This document shows, one piece after another, positions 8,060 to 15,887 of a DNA stretch of 64,000 nt. Below the pieces are notes generated by a model. The model was not told the DNA's origin. It saw only the letters and a program-made list of their open reading frames with translations, and did not search any database. The DNA comes from Vulgatibacter incomptus_A (lineage in GTDB: Bacteria > Myxococcota > Myxococcia > Myxococcales > Vulgatibacteraceae), in assembly GCA_040391605.1 (NCBI GenBank), contig JBEBXK010000003.1:62001-126000 (forward strand), in the 5' to 3' direction. The position numbers and the translations under genes are program-made. Each line of letters opens with the position of its first letter. Position 1 is the stretch's first letter.

Positions 8060-8989
8060 CTACGCGACTTGTTCGGTGGCGCCCCAAACCGGGACCCGGA
8101 TGTCGAGGCGATCGAGCTCGGTCTGCTCGCCGACCTCCATGATCTCGAAGGCGGTCGGATCGGCGAGGACCTTGGTCACCAGCTTGTGGTTCAGGGCGTG
8201 CCCCGACTTATGGGCGACCAGGTGTCCGATCACCGGCATGCCCAGCAGCGAGACGTCGCCGATGGAGTCCAGGATCTTGTGGCGGACGAACTCGTCGGGG
8301 AAGCGAAGGCCATCGGGGTTCAGGATGCTGAAGTCGTCGATGACGATCGCGTTCTCGATGGAGCCGCCCTTGGCGAGGCCCATCTTCTTCATCATCTCCA
8401 CCTCGCGGTAGAAGCCGAAGGTGCGGGCCCGGCAGATCTCCCGATCGAAGAAGCGATCGCTGAAGTCCATCTTGAACGATTGGTTCGAGATGAGCGGATG
8501 ATCGAAGTCGATGGTGAAGGAGACCGAGAACTGGGACGCGGGCAGGAAGCTCGCCTCCTTGTCGCCGTCCTGGATGCTCACCGGCTTGCGGATCAGCAGA
8601 AAGCGCTTCATCGCCCGCTGCAGCTCGATCCCTGCCGAGCGGATCAGGTAGACGAAGGGCGCCGCCGACCCATCCATGATCGGGACCTCGGGGCCGTCGA
8701 GCTCCACCCGGCAGTTGTCGATGCCGAGGCCGGCGAGGGCCGCCATCAGGTGCTCGATCGTCCCGACCCGGACCCCATCCTTGCCGATGGTGGTCGCCAT
8801 GGTGGTGTCCACCACGAATTGGCTGAGGGCGGGGATCTCCACCGGCCTCTCGAGATCCTTGCGGACGAAGACGATGCCGGAGTCGGCCCTGGCGGGCAGC
8901 AGGCTGAGGGTGATCGGGTTTCCCGAGTGCAGGCCGACGCCGGTGCAGCTCACCTTCGACTGGACGGTGCGCTGGTTGAGGTGGTTCAT
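8060..8989 (-). CDS. lpxC: UDP-3-O-acyl-N-acetylglucosamine deacetylase
   Basis: LpxC is the zinc hydrolase that commits UDP-GlcNAc to lipid A synthesis. The first residues MNHLNQRTVQSKVSCTGVGL and HSG are the standard LpxC opening, so the real start is ATG 8989 (309 residues, usual length) rather than the frame start at 9082; GGAG lies about ten bases upstream. Zinc ligands are His80 in TIEHLMAA, His237 and Asp241 in HKILDSIGD, and the catalytic His264 is in SGHALNH. Its presence shows a lipopolysaccharide outer membrane. The promoter region carries a -24/-12 element, described separately. Confidence 0.97.
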   Translation of the reverse strand: MNHLNQRTVQSKVSCTGVGLHSGNPITLSLLPARADSGIVFVRKDLERPVEIPALSQFVVDTTMATTIGKDGVRVGTIEHLMAALAGLGIDNCRVELDGPEVPIMDGSAAPFVYLIRSAGIELQRAMKRFLLIRKPVSIQDGDKEASFLPASQFSVSFTIDFDHPLISNQSFKMDFSDRFFDREICRARTFGFYREVEMMKKMGLAKGGSIENAIVIDDFSILNPDGLRFPDEFVRHKILDSIGDVSLLGMPVIGHLVAHKSGHALNHKLVTKVLADPTAFEIMEVGEQTELDRLDIRVPVWGATEQVA

Positions 8990-9057
8990 CGAGACTATCT
9001 CCGAGGTGCCGCGGTCCGAAAGGAGCCTACCGACGAGGGGGTTGGTGCGGCACATTT

Positions 9058-9073
9058 TGCAAAATTCACGCCA
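9058..9073 (-). promoter_or_regulatory. Candidate sigma-54 (-24/-12) promoter of lpxC
   Basis: The minus strand reads TGGCGTGAATTTTGCA, matching the consensus TGGCACG-N4-TTGCW at all but two positions, with the required GG-N10-GC spacing. A transcript starting about 12 bases downstream would have a leader of about 58 bases to the lpxC ATG at 8989. Part of the element is the 10-bp palindrome TTTTGCAAAA, an AT-rich island in a high-GC context. Apart from this, the 464-bp spacer between lpxC and the rhomboid gene shows no clear feature. Confidence 0.55.
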
Positions 9074-9453
9074 GCGGATCAATCAAGGCGAAGGCTCTTG
9101 GCCAGAGCAGACAACCCAGTGCTTTTCCAACGAAATTCATCGAGCTCCCCGAATCGGCTCCCCGGCACTCGCCACCGATCGAGAGCCAAACCGCGACAGG
9201 AATGTCAGGGGTGAGAACGCCGCGCTCCGGTAGGCTGACGGGATGGCTGGGGCTCGCGCCCAGGGCGACGGAGGGGAACATCGCTCGAAATCCATTGAAG
9301 TTGCAAGGGGTTGCCGGTTACGCTTCGCTCGAGGCGGCACGTTATCGCATAGGGTCGACCCAACGGCAACCCTTGGGCTCGGCCAGTCGCCATGCCCTTG
9401 CGGCCCCGCTCCTCGCGGCTGTCCCCCCTTCGCGCGATAAGGCGAGCTCCGAC

Positions 9454-10164
9454 GTGTTCCCCCTCAAAGACGACATCCCGCTGCGGCGCACGCCCTTCAT
9501 CACCATCGCCTGCATCGCCGCCAACATCGCCGTCTTCGCCTGGCAGCTCTTCGGCGCAGGATCGATGCACCGCGCCGTCTACCTCCTGGGCGTGATCCCC
9601 GCCCACCTGCTCGCCAGCGTAGACCCCGGCGCCGTCCCCTCCGGCGCCTTCGTCGCCACCTTCGCCACCGTCTTCACCAGCATGTTCGCTCACGGCTCGC
9701 TGCTTCACCTCGGCGGCAACATGCTCTTCCTCTGGATCTTCGGGAACAACGTGGAGGACGCCATGGGCCGGGGTCGCTTCATCGGCTTCTACCTCCTCTG
9801 CGGCGTCGCCGCCGTCTTCGCCCAGATCCTCGCCGCCCCCGGCTCCGAGATCCCCATGGTCGGCGCGTCGGGTGCCATCGCCGGCGTCCTCGGGGCCTAC
9901 CTCCTCCTCTTCCCCCACGCCAGGGTCCTCACCCTCGTCCCCATCTTCATCTTCATCCGCCTGATCTGGATCCCCGCCATCTTCTTCCTCGGCATCTGGT
10001 TCCTCTTCCAACTCCTCGGCGGCCTCGGCAGCCCCTCCGAGACCGGAGGCGTCGCCTTCTGGGCCCACGTCGGCGGCTTCGTCGCCGGCCTCCTCCTGGT
10101 CAAGCCCTTCGCTGGCGTGATCTGGCGCACCGGCCGCCGCGCCGCCTGGTCCCGCCTGCACTGA
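9454..10164 (+). CDS. Rhomboid-family intramembrane serine protease
   Basis: The 236-residue protein has a short cytoplasmic N-terminus (FPLKDDIPLRRTPFIT), six or so hydrophobic segments and the rhomboid landmarks: HLGGNMLFLWIFG in the second to third helices, the serine nucleophile in MVGASGAIAGVLGAYL, and the catalytic histidine in FWAHVGGFVAG. It cleaves membrane protein substrates within the bilayer. GTG 9454 was chosen because family members begin MFPLxDD; the open frame extends 84 codons further but that part has no recognisable sequence. Upstream AAGGCGAG is a plausible ribosome-binding site. Confidence 0.9.
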   Translation: MFPLKDDIPLRRTPFITIACIAANIAVFAWQLFGAGSMHRAVYLLGVIPAHLLASVDPGAVPSGAFVATFATVFTSMFAHGSLLHLGGNMLFLWIFGNNVEDAMGRGRFIGFYLLCGVAAVFAQILAAPGSEIPMVGASGAIAGVLGAYLLLFPHARVLTLVPIFIFIRLIWIPAIFFLGIWFLFQLLGGLGSPSETGGVAFWAHVGGFVAGLLLVKPFAGVIWRTGRRAAWSRLH

Positions 10165-10327
10165 TAGATGACGGATAATTCACAGGAAATCGTGACCCAA
10201 CGGCGAGCAAGCGCAAGAGAGTCCTCTGGCGCCATCTCCACATGATCCGGATTCACCGAAGGTGAAGGAGCCCGCAGCGGCTGTGGCAGTGCGTCCTCGC
10301 TGGCGCCTGCACAGGCCGTGGCCTCGA

Positions 10328-11347
10328 TCAGAAGAGCGAGCCGGTGGAGCCGGGCGTGCGGCCCAGATGCTGGTAGGCATGGGGCGTGGCGATCCGGCCG
10401 CGGGGCGTCCGCATCAGGAAGCCCTCCTGGAGCAGGAAGGGCTCGTAGACGTCCTCGATGGTGTCGCTCTCCTCGCCGACGCTGGCGGCCAGGGTCTCGA
10501 GGCCCACCGGGCCCCCATCGAAGCGGTCGATGATCGCGAGGAGCAGGCGGCGATCCATGGCGTCGAAGCCGGCCTGATCGATCTCCAGGCGCTCCAGGGC
10601 GCGATCCGCGCCGGCACGATCGATGCGCAGACCGCCGCTCTCCTGGACGAAGTCCCGCACCCGGCGCAACAGACGGCCGGCGATGCGGGGGGTGCCCCGG
10701 GCCCGGCGGGCGATCTCCTCGGCGCCGGCGGCCTCGATCTCCACCCCCAGGATCCCGGCGGCGCGCTGCACGATGGTGGTGAGCTCGTCCCGCGGATAGA
10801 AGTCGAGGCGCTCGAGGATCGGGAAGCGATCGCGCAAGGGGCTGGCGAGGAGGCCGGTGCGGGTGGTGGCGCCCACCAGCGTGAAGCGGGGCAGATCGAT
10901 CCGCAGGGCGCGGGCGGCGGGTCCGCTGTCGATGACGATGTCGAAGCGGTAGTCCTCCATCGCAGGATAGAGGCTCTCCTCCACCGCCGGCGTCAGGCGG
11001 TGGATCTCGTCGATGAAGAGGACGTCGCGGGGCTGGAGGTTGGTGAGGATCCCGGCTAGATCCCCCTTCTTCTGGAGCGCCGGACCGTTGGTGTAATGGA
11101 GTTGGCTGCCGAGCTCCTGCGCGATCACGTGGGCGAGCGAGGTCTTGCCCAATCCGGGCGGCCCCGAGAAGAGACAATGATCCAACGCCTCGCCCCGACG
11201 CCTGGCGGCGGAGACGTAGACCTCCAGCTTGCCCACCACCCGCCGCTGGCCCACGTAGTCCGCGAAGCTCCGGGGGCGGAGGCTGAGCTCGCCCTCCTCC
11301 TCCGGCGGCAGCGGCATCGGATCCAGCTCTGCGATTCGTCGGCTCAT
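10328..11347 (-). CDS. ruvB: Holliday junction branch migration DNA helicase RuvB
   Basis: RuvB is the AAA+ motor that drives branch migration with RuvA. Its 339 residues carry the opening LRPRSFADYVGQ, Walker A GPPGLGKTSLA, Walker B LFIDEIHRL, sensor 1 GATTRTGLLASPLRDRF, sensor 2 around RGTPRIAGRLLRRVRDF, and the winged-helix C-terminus ending ATPHAYQHLG. In many bacteria ruvC, ruvA and ruvB form one operon. Here ruvCA lies 1.96 kb upstream on the same strand and a sigma-54-like gene on the other strand intervenes, so ruvB must have its own promoter in the 524-bp spacer. Confidence 0.97.
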   Translation of the reverse strand: MSRRIAELDPMPLPPEEEGELSLRPRSFADYVGQRRVVGKLEVYVSAARRRGEALDHCLFSGPPGLGKTSLAHVIAQELGSQLHYTNGPALQKKGDLAGILTNLQPRDVLFIDEIHRLTPAVEESLYPAMEDYRFDIVIDSGPAARALRIDLPRFTLVGATTRTGLLASPLRDRFPILERLDFYPRDELTTIVQRAAGILGVEIEAAGAEEIARRARGTPRIAGRLLRRVRDFVQESGGLRIDRAGADRALERLEIDQAGFDAMDRRLLLAIIDRFDGGPVGLETLAASVGEESDTIEDVYEPFLLQEGFLMRTPRGRIATPHAYQHLGRTPGSTGSLF

Positions 11348-11465
11348 GGGGCGCGGACTCTACCACAGCCGCCCCGCGCGCTGACCCCGGGATGAACGGC
11401 GCGCACACCTGATCCGTTCTCTTGGGCGAGCTTCGGAAGCAGACTCGGCGTGGCGACAGCGATCC

Positions 11466-11651
11466 CTAGGTGGCTGGTGCCAAACGGAGTCCCTGCTGCG
11501 ACGAACGATGCGGGGCTGCGGACGACGTGCTCAGTCCTCCCTCCCTGCGTCGTAGCTACGGCTACGACTCAGTCGGTCGTCCTTGCGCGCGCCGCCCTCG
11601 CTCCTCGCCTCGCTCGTCTCGCGACGGGACCGTTCGACACCAGCCACCTAG
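11466..11651. repeat. 186-bp imperfect palindrome between ruvB and the sigma-54-like gene
   Basis: The outer 14 bases CTAGGTGGCTGGTG (11466-11479) are repeated perfectly inverted at 11638-11651. Exactly at the centre (axis 11558.5) is a perfect 8-bp stem GTCGTAGC / GCTACGAC with loop TACG (11549-11568). Between outer and inner arms the two sides are similar but not identical. Shared axis and termini suggest a single element, such as a MITE remnant or cruciform. No transposase is nearby. Confidence 0.7.
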
Positions 11652-11670
11652 TCAGGGGCGCGGGGGGCGG

Positions 11671-11700
11671 TTGGCCTCGAGGCTCCGATGGCGTTAGCAT
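11671..11700 (+). promoter_or_regulatory. Weak candidate promoter for the sigma-54-like gene
   Basis: TTGGCC (11671-11676) and TAGCAT (11695-11700) are separated by 18 bases, a weak sigma-70-type match. The start codon is about 170 bases downstream. Confidence 0.25.
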
Positions 11701-11871
11701 GGGGGCATCAGGTCGCGCCTCGAGGGCGGCCGCAGACGACATCCGAGAGACGACCGCTCGGCATTCCTTCTTCGCTCGAAGCATCCGGCGGATCGTCACC
11801 TACGAGGTGATGAACGGCCTGAATCGGCGCATCCGATCTGGCTGCGCCACGCGAAGCAAGGAGGTGTTCCC

Positions 11872-13161
11872 GTGTCGATCGAGATCGAGCCTGGACGGCA
11901 TCCGCAGCATTCCCCTCGACCCGAGCTTCACACCCCCCTCCCAGCCGAGGTCTTACGCCTCTCCCGCCGCGAGCTGGCCCGTGCGATCCGCGAGGAGCTC
12001 GAGCGCAACCCGCTCCTCGAGGAGCGGAGCACCACCCTCGCCCAGGATCGCTCCGACGCCTCCCGGCTCCTCTCCTCCATCGAGCGCTTCGAGGCCGAAG
12101 AGGACGGGGGCCTCCCGATGGACGACGGTCTCACCGAGGAGGTGATGGCCACGGAGGGGCCCGACGAGATCGATTGGGCCGACTACCCCAACCACTTCCT
12201 CCTCGCCCCCGCCTCGTCCGAGGAGCTCGGGGCGGAGCTGCTGCTGGCGTCGCTCGACTCGTCCGACGAGAGCTCCCTCTTCGATCACCTGGCGCGGCAG
12301 GTGCGCCTCGACTCCTTCTCCTCCCGCGAGGAGAAGGTCGCGCTCCTCATCCTCGAGAACCTGGACGAGTCGGGCTACTTCCGGATCGAAGGGCTCGACG
12401 GCGATCCCCTCATCGCCGTCGCTGCCCAGGCCCAGGTCGGCCTCGATCTGGCGGCTGGCACCCTGCGCAAGCTCCAGCAGCTCGATCCACCCGGCGTCTG
12501 CGCGCGGGATCTCGAAGAGTGTCTCCTGATTCAGGCCCGCGCCCAGGGGGAGGAGGGAGGCCTCGTCGGCGCGATCATTCGCAAACATCTCCACGCGCTG
12601 GAAGCTCGCAGCCTGCGCTCCATCGCCACCGATCAGAACGTCGATCTCGACGCGGTGATCGAGGCGGAGCGGATCATCTCGGAGATGGATCCCAAGCCCG
12701 GGCGCTCCTTCGCCGGCGGCGACGGCCCCGGGGTGCTCCCGGACGTCTTCCTCCAGAAGGCCGGCGACGACTACCTGGTGTCGGTGGACGATCCCCTGGC
12801 TCGGATCCGGATCAGCCGCCGCTATCGAAGCGCCCTGCAGAACGGCAAGGCGGAGGCGGGAGGCACCGTGGACTTTCTCCGCGACAACCTCGACGCGGCC
12901 ACCGCCCTCCTCTCCTCGGTTCACCAGCGGCGGCAGCTCCTGCGCGAGGTGACGGAGGCCATCGTCACTACCCAGCGTGCCTTCCTGGAGCACGGGCCCT
13001 CCCGGATCCAGCCGCTGCGCCTCGGCGCCCTGGCGGCGGTCGTGGGTATCCACGAGTTCATGGTGGCGGATCTCGTCCACGCCAAGTTCGTCGCGACGCC
13101 CCACGGGATCCTGCCCCTGAGCGCCTTCGTCCTCCGCCTCGGCAGGAGCCGGAGCCTGTAG
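11872..13161 (+). CDS. Sigma-54-like factor lacking the RpoN box (C-terminally truncated paralogue)
   Basis: The 429-residue protein is homologous to RpoN over its core. Region I is recognisable but divergent: LSRRELARAIREELERNPLLE (split here as LSRRELARAIREELE + RNPLLE) without the usual Gln-rich start. An acidic region II (about 55-105) is followed by a core-binding domain with LQQLDPPGVCARDLEECLL and SEMDPKPGRSF...LPDVFLQ. The helix-turn-helix segment is degenerate (GIHEFMVADLVHAKFVATPHG versus the usual GMHESTVSRV..KYVxTPRG). The frame stops 17 residues later, so the ~60-residue domain with the RpoN box (ARRTVAKYRE) that reads the -24 element is missing. GTG 11872 has an excellent AAGGAGGTG, suggesting it is translated. 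It splits ruvCA from ruvB. Confidence 0.85.
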   Translation: MSIEIEPGRHPQHSPRPELHTPLPAEVLRLSRRELARAIREELERNPLLEERSTTLAQDRSDASRLLSSIERFEAEEDGGLPMDDGLTEEVMATEGPDEIDWADYPNHFLLAPASSEELGAELLLASLDSSDESSLFDHLARQVRLDSFSSREEKVALLILENLDESGYFRIEGLDGDPLIAVAAQAQVGLDLAAGTLRKLQQLDPPGVCARDLEECLLIQARAQGEEGGLVGAIIRKHLHALEARSLRSIATDQNVDLDAVIEAERIISEMDPKPGRSFAGGDGPGVLPDVFLQKAGDDYLVSVDDPLARIRISRRYRSALQNGKAEAGGTVDFLRDNLDAATALLSSVHQRRQLLREVTEAIVTTQRAFLEHGPSRIQPLRLGALAAVVGIHEFMVADLVHAKFVATPHGILPLSAFVLRLGRSRSL

Positions 13162-13306
13162 ATGAATCGGCGCTCGTCGCCGGGCGATTCGCTCCAACAG
13201 CCGCAAGGCCGCTGCGAGCCAACGCAAGGAGGCCGCTCTCGAGCGCAAGACGAGCTGATTGCATTGGCCCTGCTCCTCGCGGGGCCGCCTGTTCATTTCT
13301 CCGGGG

Positions 13307-13903
13307 CTATCGGGCGCGGAGGGCCTCGCGCACCAGCTCCTCGAGGGCGGCGCCGTCGGCAGCCCGGCTCCGCGCCTCTGCCGCCAGGCGCTCGGCCTCG
13401 GTCGGCTTGTAGCCCAGGGCGGCGAGGGCCTGCAGCAGCTCGTCGCGGGATCCGATCGGGGTCCCTGCGGTGTTGGGTGCCGCGGCCTGTGACGCGGAGG
13501 CGAAGGGCGCCAGCCTGTCTCGGAGATCGACCACCAGCCGCTCGGCCGTCTTCTTTCCCACGCCGGGGAGCTTCTTCAGCCTGGCGAGATCGCCACGGAC
13601 GATGGCGGAGGCGATCTCCTCCGGCTCCCCGCCGGCGAGGATGTTCATGCCCAGCCGGGGACCGATCCCGGGGACCCGGATCAGCTCGTGGAAGAGCGCC
13701 TCCTCCAGCTCGGTGGCGAAGCCGAAGAGCTCCAGGGCGTCCTCCCGCACCGCCATATGGATCCGCAAGGACGCCGTCGATCCCGCCGGCAACGCAGCGA
13801 GGGTCCTCTCGCCACAGGTGATCAGATAGCCGACCCCGTTCACGTCCAGGACGACGGCAGTGGGAGTCTTGCGCTCCACCATGCCCTTGAGCTGCGCGAT
13901 CAA
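13307..13903 (-). CDS. ruvA: Holliday junction ATP-dependent DNA helicase subunit RuvA
   Basis: RuvA binds the four-way junction and loads RuvB. The 198-residue product has the N-terminal OB-fold (MIAQLKGMVERKTPTAVVLD, GVGYLI), two helix-hairpin-helix motifs (VPGIGPRLGMNIL and LPGVGKKTAERLV) and the C-terminal three-helix domain that contacts RuvB (ELLQALAALGYKPTEAERL). The TTG at 13903 is taken as start because AAGGGAG precedes it by six bases and the protein then starts exactly as family members do; the longer frame would overlap ruvC. It follows ruvC by 73 bases. Confidence 0.95.
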   Translation of the reverse strand: MIAQLKGMVERKTPTAVVLDVNGVGYLITCGERTLAALPAGSTASLRIHMAVREDALELFGFATELEEALFHELIRVPGIGPRLGMNILAGGEPEEIASAIVRGDLARLKKLPGVGKKTAERLVVDLRDRLAPFASASQAAAPNTAGTPIGSRDELLQALAALGYKPTEAERLAAEARSRAADGAALEELVREALRAR

Positions 13904-13976
13904 CTGAAGCTCCCTTGCCCGGGGACGAGGATCGCGGTGGGGGAGGTCCACGCTGCCGTGCATCCGAGGAGGGCGG

Positions 13977-14597
13977 TCACTTCGAGCTCCCTCGACGCGG
14001 GGCGATGACGGCGGGCCTGGGAGCGGAGAGGCGGGCCCTGGCCCCCGTCGGGCGGGACGGAGAGACCACGGCGGGCTGCATCCGCAGGACGGCGGCGCCC
14101 CGGGAGGGCCCCGGCGTCCGGGCACGGTTGAGATGGCAGATCGCGGCGGCCAGCGCGTCGCATGCGTGCTCGTCGCCCGGGACCTCCATCTGGCCAAGGA
14201 GCATGCCGACCATCCGCGAGACCTGCTCCTTCCCCGCCCTGCCGCTGCCCGAGACCGCCCGCTTGATCTCGCTGGCGGCATACTCGAAGACGTCCACCGA
14301 CGACGAAGCGGCAGCGACCAGCGCGGCGCCGCGAGCCTGCCCCAGCACCAGAGCCGAGCGCGCGTTCACCGCGTGGTAGACGTTCTCCACCGAGACCGCC
14401 CCGGGGAGGTTGCGCGACATCACCCCGCAGAGGCCCCCGTGGATCAAGGCGAGGCGACGGGCCAGCGGGAGGTCGTCTCCCGGCGAGATGGTGCCGCAAT
14501 CGACGAGGCGCAGCTCGCTCCCCCGGGCCTCCACGACGCCATAGCCGGTATGCCGAGAGCCGGGATCGATTCCAAGGACGCGCACGCCGCGCACCAT
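13977..14597 (-). CDS. ruvC: Crossover junction endodeoxyribonuclease RuvC
   Basis: RuvC is the resolvase that cuts Holliday junctions. The RNase H-like fold shows its acidic residues in RVLGIDPGSRHTGYG, SVENVYHAVNARSA and the final HACDALAAAICH, with the DNA-contact segment GSGRAGKEQV between. The start at ATG 14597 puts VRGVRVLGIDPG at the N-terminus; 13 further upstream codons are possible but look non-coding, and no strong ribosome-binding site distinguishes them. At 206 residues it is longer than usual (about 170) because of a basic, Pro/Ala-rich tail of about 40 residues after the catalytic domain. Confidence 0.94.
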   Translation of the reverse strand: MVRGVRVLGIDPGSRHTGYGVVEARGSELRLVDCGTISPGDDLPLARRLALIHGGLCGVMSRNLPGAVSVENVYHAVNARSALVLGQARGAALVAAASSSVDVFEYAASEIKRAVSGSGRAGKEQVSRMVGMLLGQMEVPGDEHACDALAAAICHLNRARTPGPSRGAAVLRMQPAVVSPSRPTGARARLSAPRPAVIAPRRGSSK

Positions 14598-14789
14598 AGC
14601 CGAAAGCCCATGCCCCCCGCCACGGATGCGCCGCATTCACCTGAGGAGATCGCGCCGGGCAAGGGCAGGCCGCGTCCACCGCCGAGATGCCCGGGCCCCC
14701 GACCGCCTCGGCTGGTAGCGTGAGTCGGACGGATCGCCCCGCTCTCACAGTGGCGATCCCTTCACATCGCCGCCTCTGGCGCCCCGACT

Positions 14790-15746
14790 TCAGGCGGCCT
14801 GGGGCTTGGAGAACTCCAGCATCCGCAGGATCGGCTCGAGGGCCCGCGAGCGCAGGGGCTCGGGGACGTCGATGGCCGGGCTGAGATCCCGCAGGCTGTC
14901 GCGGACCTTCTCGAGGGTGTTCCGCTTCATGTGCGGACACTCGTTGCAGGCGCCGGTGGTCGGGCAGGAGCCGTGGATCGGCGCCTCGAGCAGCTCCTTC
15001 TCCGGCGAGGACTTCTGCATCTCGTGGAAGATCCCGGGCTCGGTGGCGACGATGAAGCGCTTGCGGTCGCTGGACTTCACCCGCGCCAGGAGCGACGAGG
15101 TGGAGCCGACGAAGTCCGCGTGGCGCAGCACCGACTCCTCACACTCAGGGTGCGCGATCACCTCCGCGTCCGGGTTGCGTACCTTGAGCTGCACCAGCTT
15201 CCTCTCGGAGAACTGCTCGTGGACGATGCAGCTGCCATCCCAGAGGATCATCGGGCGGCCGATCTTCTCGCTGAGGTAGGCGCCCAGGTTCTTGTCGGGC
15301 GCGAAGATCAGCTCCTGCTCCGGCGGGAAGCTCCCGACGATCCGCTCCGCGTTGGACGAGGTGACGATCACGTCGGAGAGCGCCTTGATGGCGGCGCTGC
15401 AGTTGATGTAGGTGACCACCTTGGCCTCGGGGTGACGCGCCTTGAAGGCGGCGAAGGCGTCGGGCGGACAGGAGTCGGCCAGGGAGCAGCCTGCCAGCAG
15501 ATCCGGGATCACCACCGTCTTGGTCGGGTTGAGGATCTTCGCCGTCTCGGCCATGAAGTGGACGCCGGCGAAGCAGATCACGTCGGCGTCGGTGGTCTGC
15601 GCCCGCTGTGCGAGCTGCAGCGAGTCGCCGGTGAAGTCGGCGATCTCCTGGATGTCGGGGTCCTGGTAGAAATGCGCCAGGATGATCGCGTTGCGCTCCT
15701 GCTTGAGCGCCTCGATCTCGTCGAAAAGATCAGGGCCGAGTGCCAT
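14790..15746 (-). CDS. nadA: Quinolinate synthase A
   Basis: NadA condenses iminoaspartate with dihydroxyacetone phosphate to quinolinate for NAD synthesis. The 318-residue protein carries the [4Fe-4S] cysteine regions (LLAGCSLADSC and GSCPTTGACNECPHMK), AHFYQDPDIQEIADFTGDS near the N-terminus, and HPECEESVLRHADFVGST. ATG 15746 is set by AAGGAGGTG just upstream; a 41-codon upstream extension overlaps a repeat fragment and is discarded. No nadB or nadC is next to it, and the neighbouring genes are unrelated. Confidence 0.96.
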   Translation of the reverse strand: MALGPDLFDEIEALKQERNAIILAHFYQDPDIQEIADFTGDSLQLAQRAQTTDADVICFAGVHFMAETAKILNPTKTVVIPDLLAGCSLADSCPPDAFAAFKARHPEAKVVTYINCSAAIKALSDVIVTSSNAERIVGSFPPEQELIFAPDKNLGAYLSEKIGRPMILWDGSCIVHEQFSERKLVQLKVRNPDAEVIAHPECEESVLRHADFVGSTSSLLARVKSSDRKRFIVATEPGIFHEMQKSSPEKELLEAPIHGSCPTTGACNECPHMKRNTLEKVRDSLRDLSPAIDVPEPLRSRALEPILRMLEFSKPQAA

Positions 15747-15814
15747 CTCGCACCTCCTTGGACGCCGGAACATAACGTCGGCGCCAGGCTTCGCCACGCC
15801 GATGACGCGGGCGC

Positions 15815-15868
15815 TCTCGCTTGCGCTGCACGCAACGAGCTCCTTCTGGCGCTCGCTCGCTGCGCTCA
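15815..15868 (+). repeat. Partial copy of the intergenic hairpin repeat (tail only)
   Basis: The sequence resembles the tail of the repeat family (GCGCTGCACGCAACGAGCTCCTTCTGGCGCTCGCTCG versus the family's GCGCTGCGCGCTACGGCTCCTTCTAGCGTTCGCTCG; compare in two pieces GCTCCTTCTGGCG and CTCGCTCG). The GATC-core hairpin is absent. It lies between the nadA start and the beta-barrel gene. Confidence 0.5.
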
Positions 15869-15887
15869 TGGATCTCGTCCCGAACTC

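Noticed and set aside
8000..9214. Long plus-strand open frame opposite lpxC (404 codons)
   Set aside because: It is an antisense shadow of lpxC: no family resemblance, low-complexity composition, and it overlaps a well-supported gene completely.
9205..10161. Minus-strand open frame opposite the rhomboid gene
   Set aside because: A Glu/Asp/Gly-rich shadow of the membrane protein codons; the rhomboid motifs are on the plus strand.
13161..13260. A frameshift that would restore the sigma-54 C-terminus
   Set aside because: Neither other frame after 13161 gives a convincing RpoN box. ARRRAIRSNSRKAAASQRK is only faintly similar and about 40 residues of preceding domain would still be missing; I keep it as a possible vestige only.
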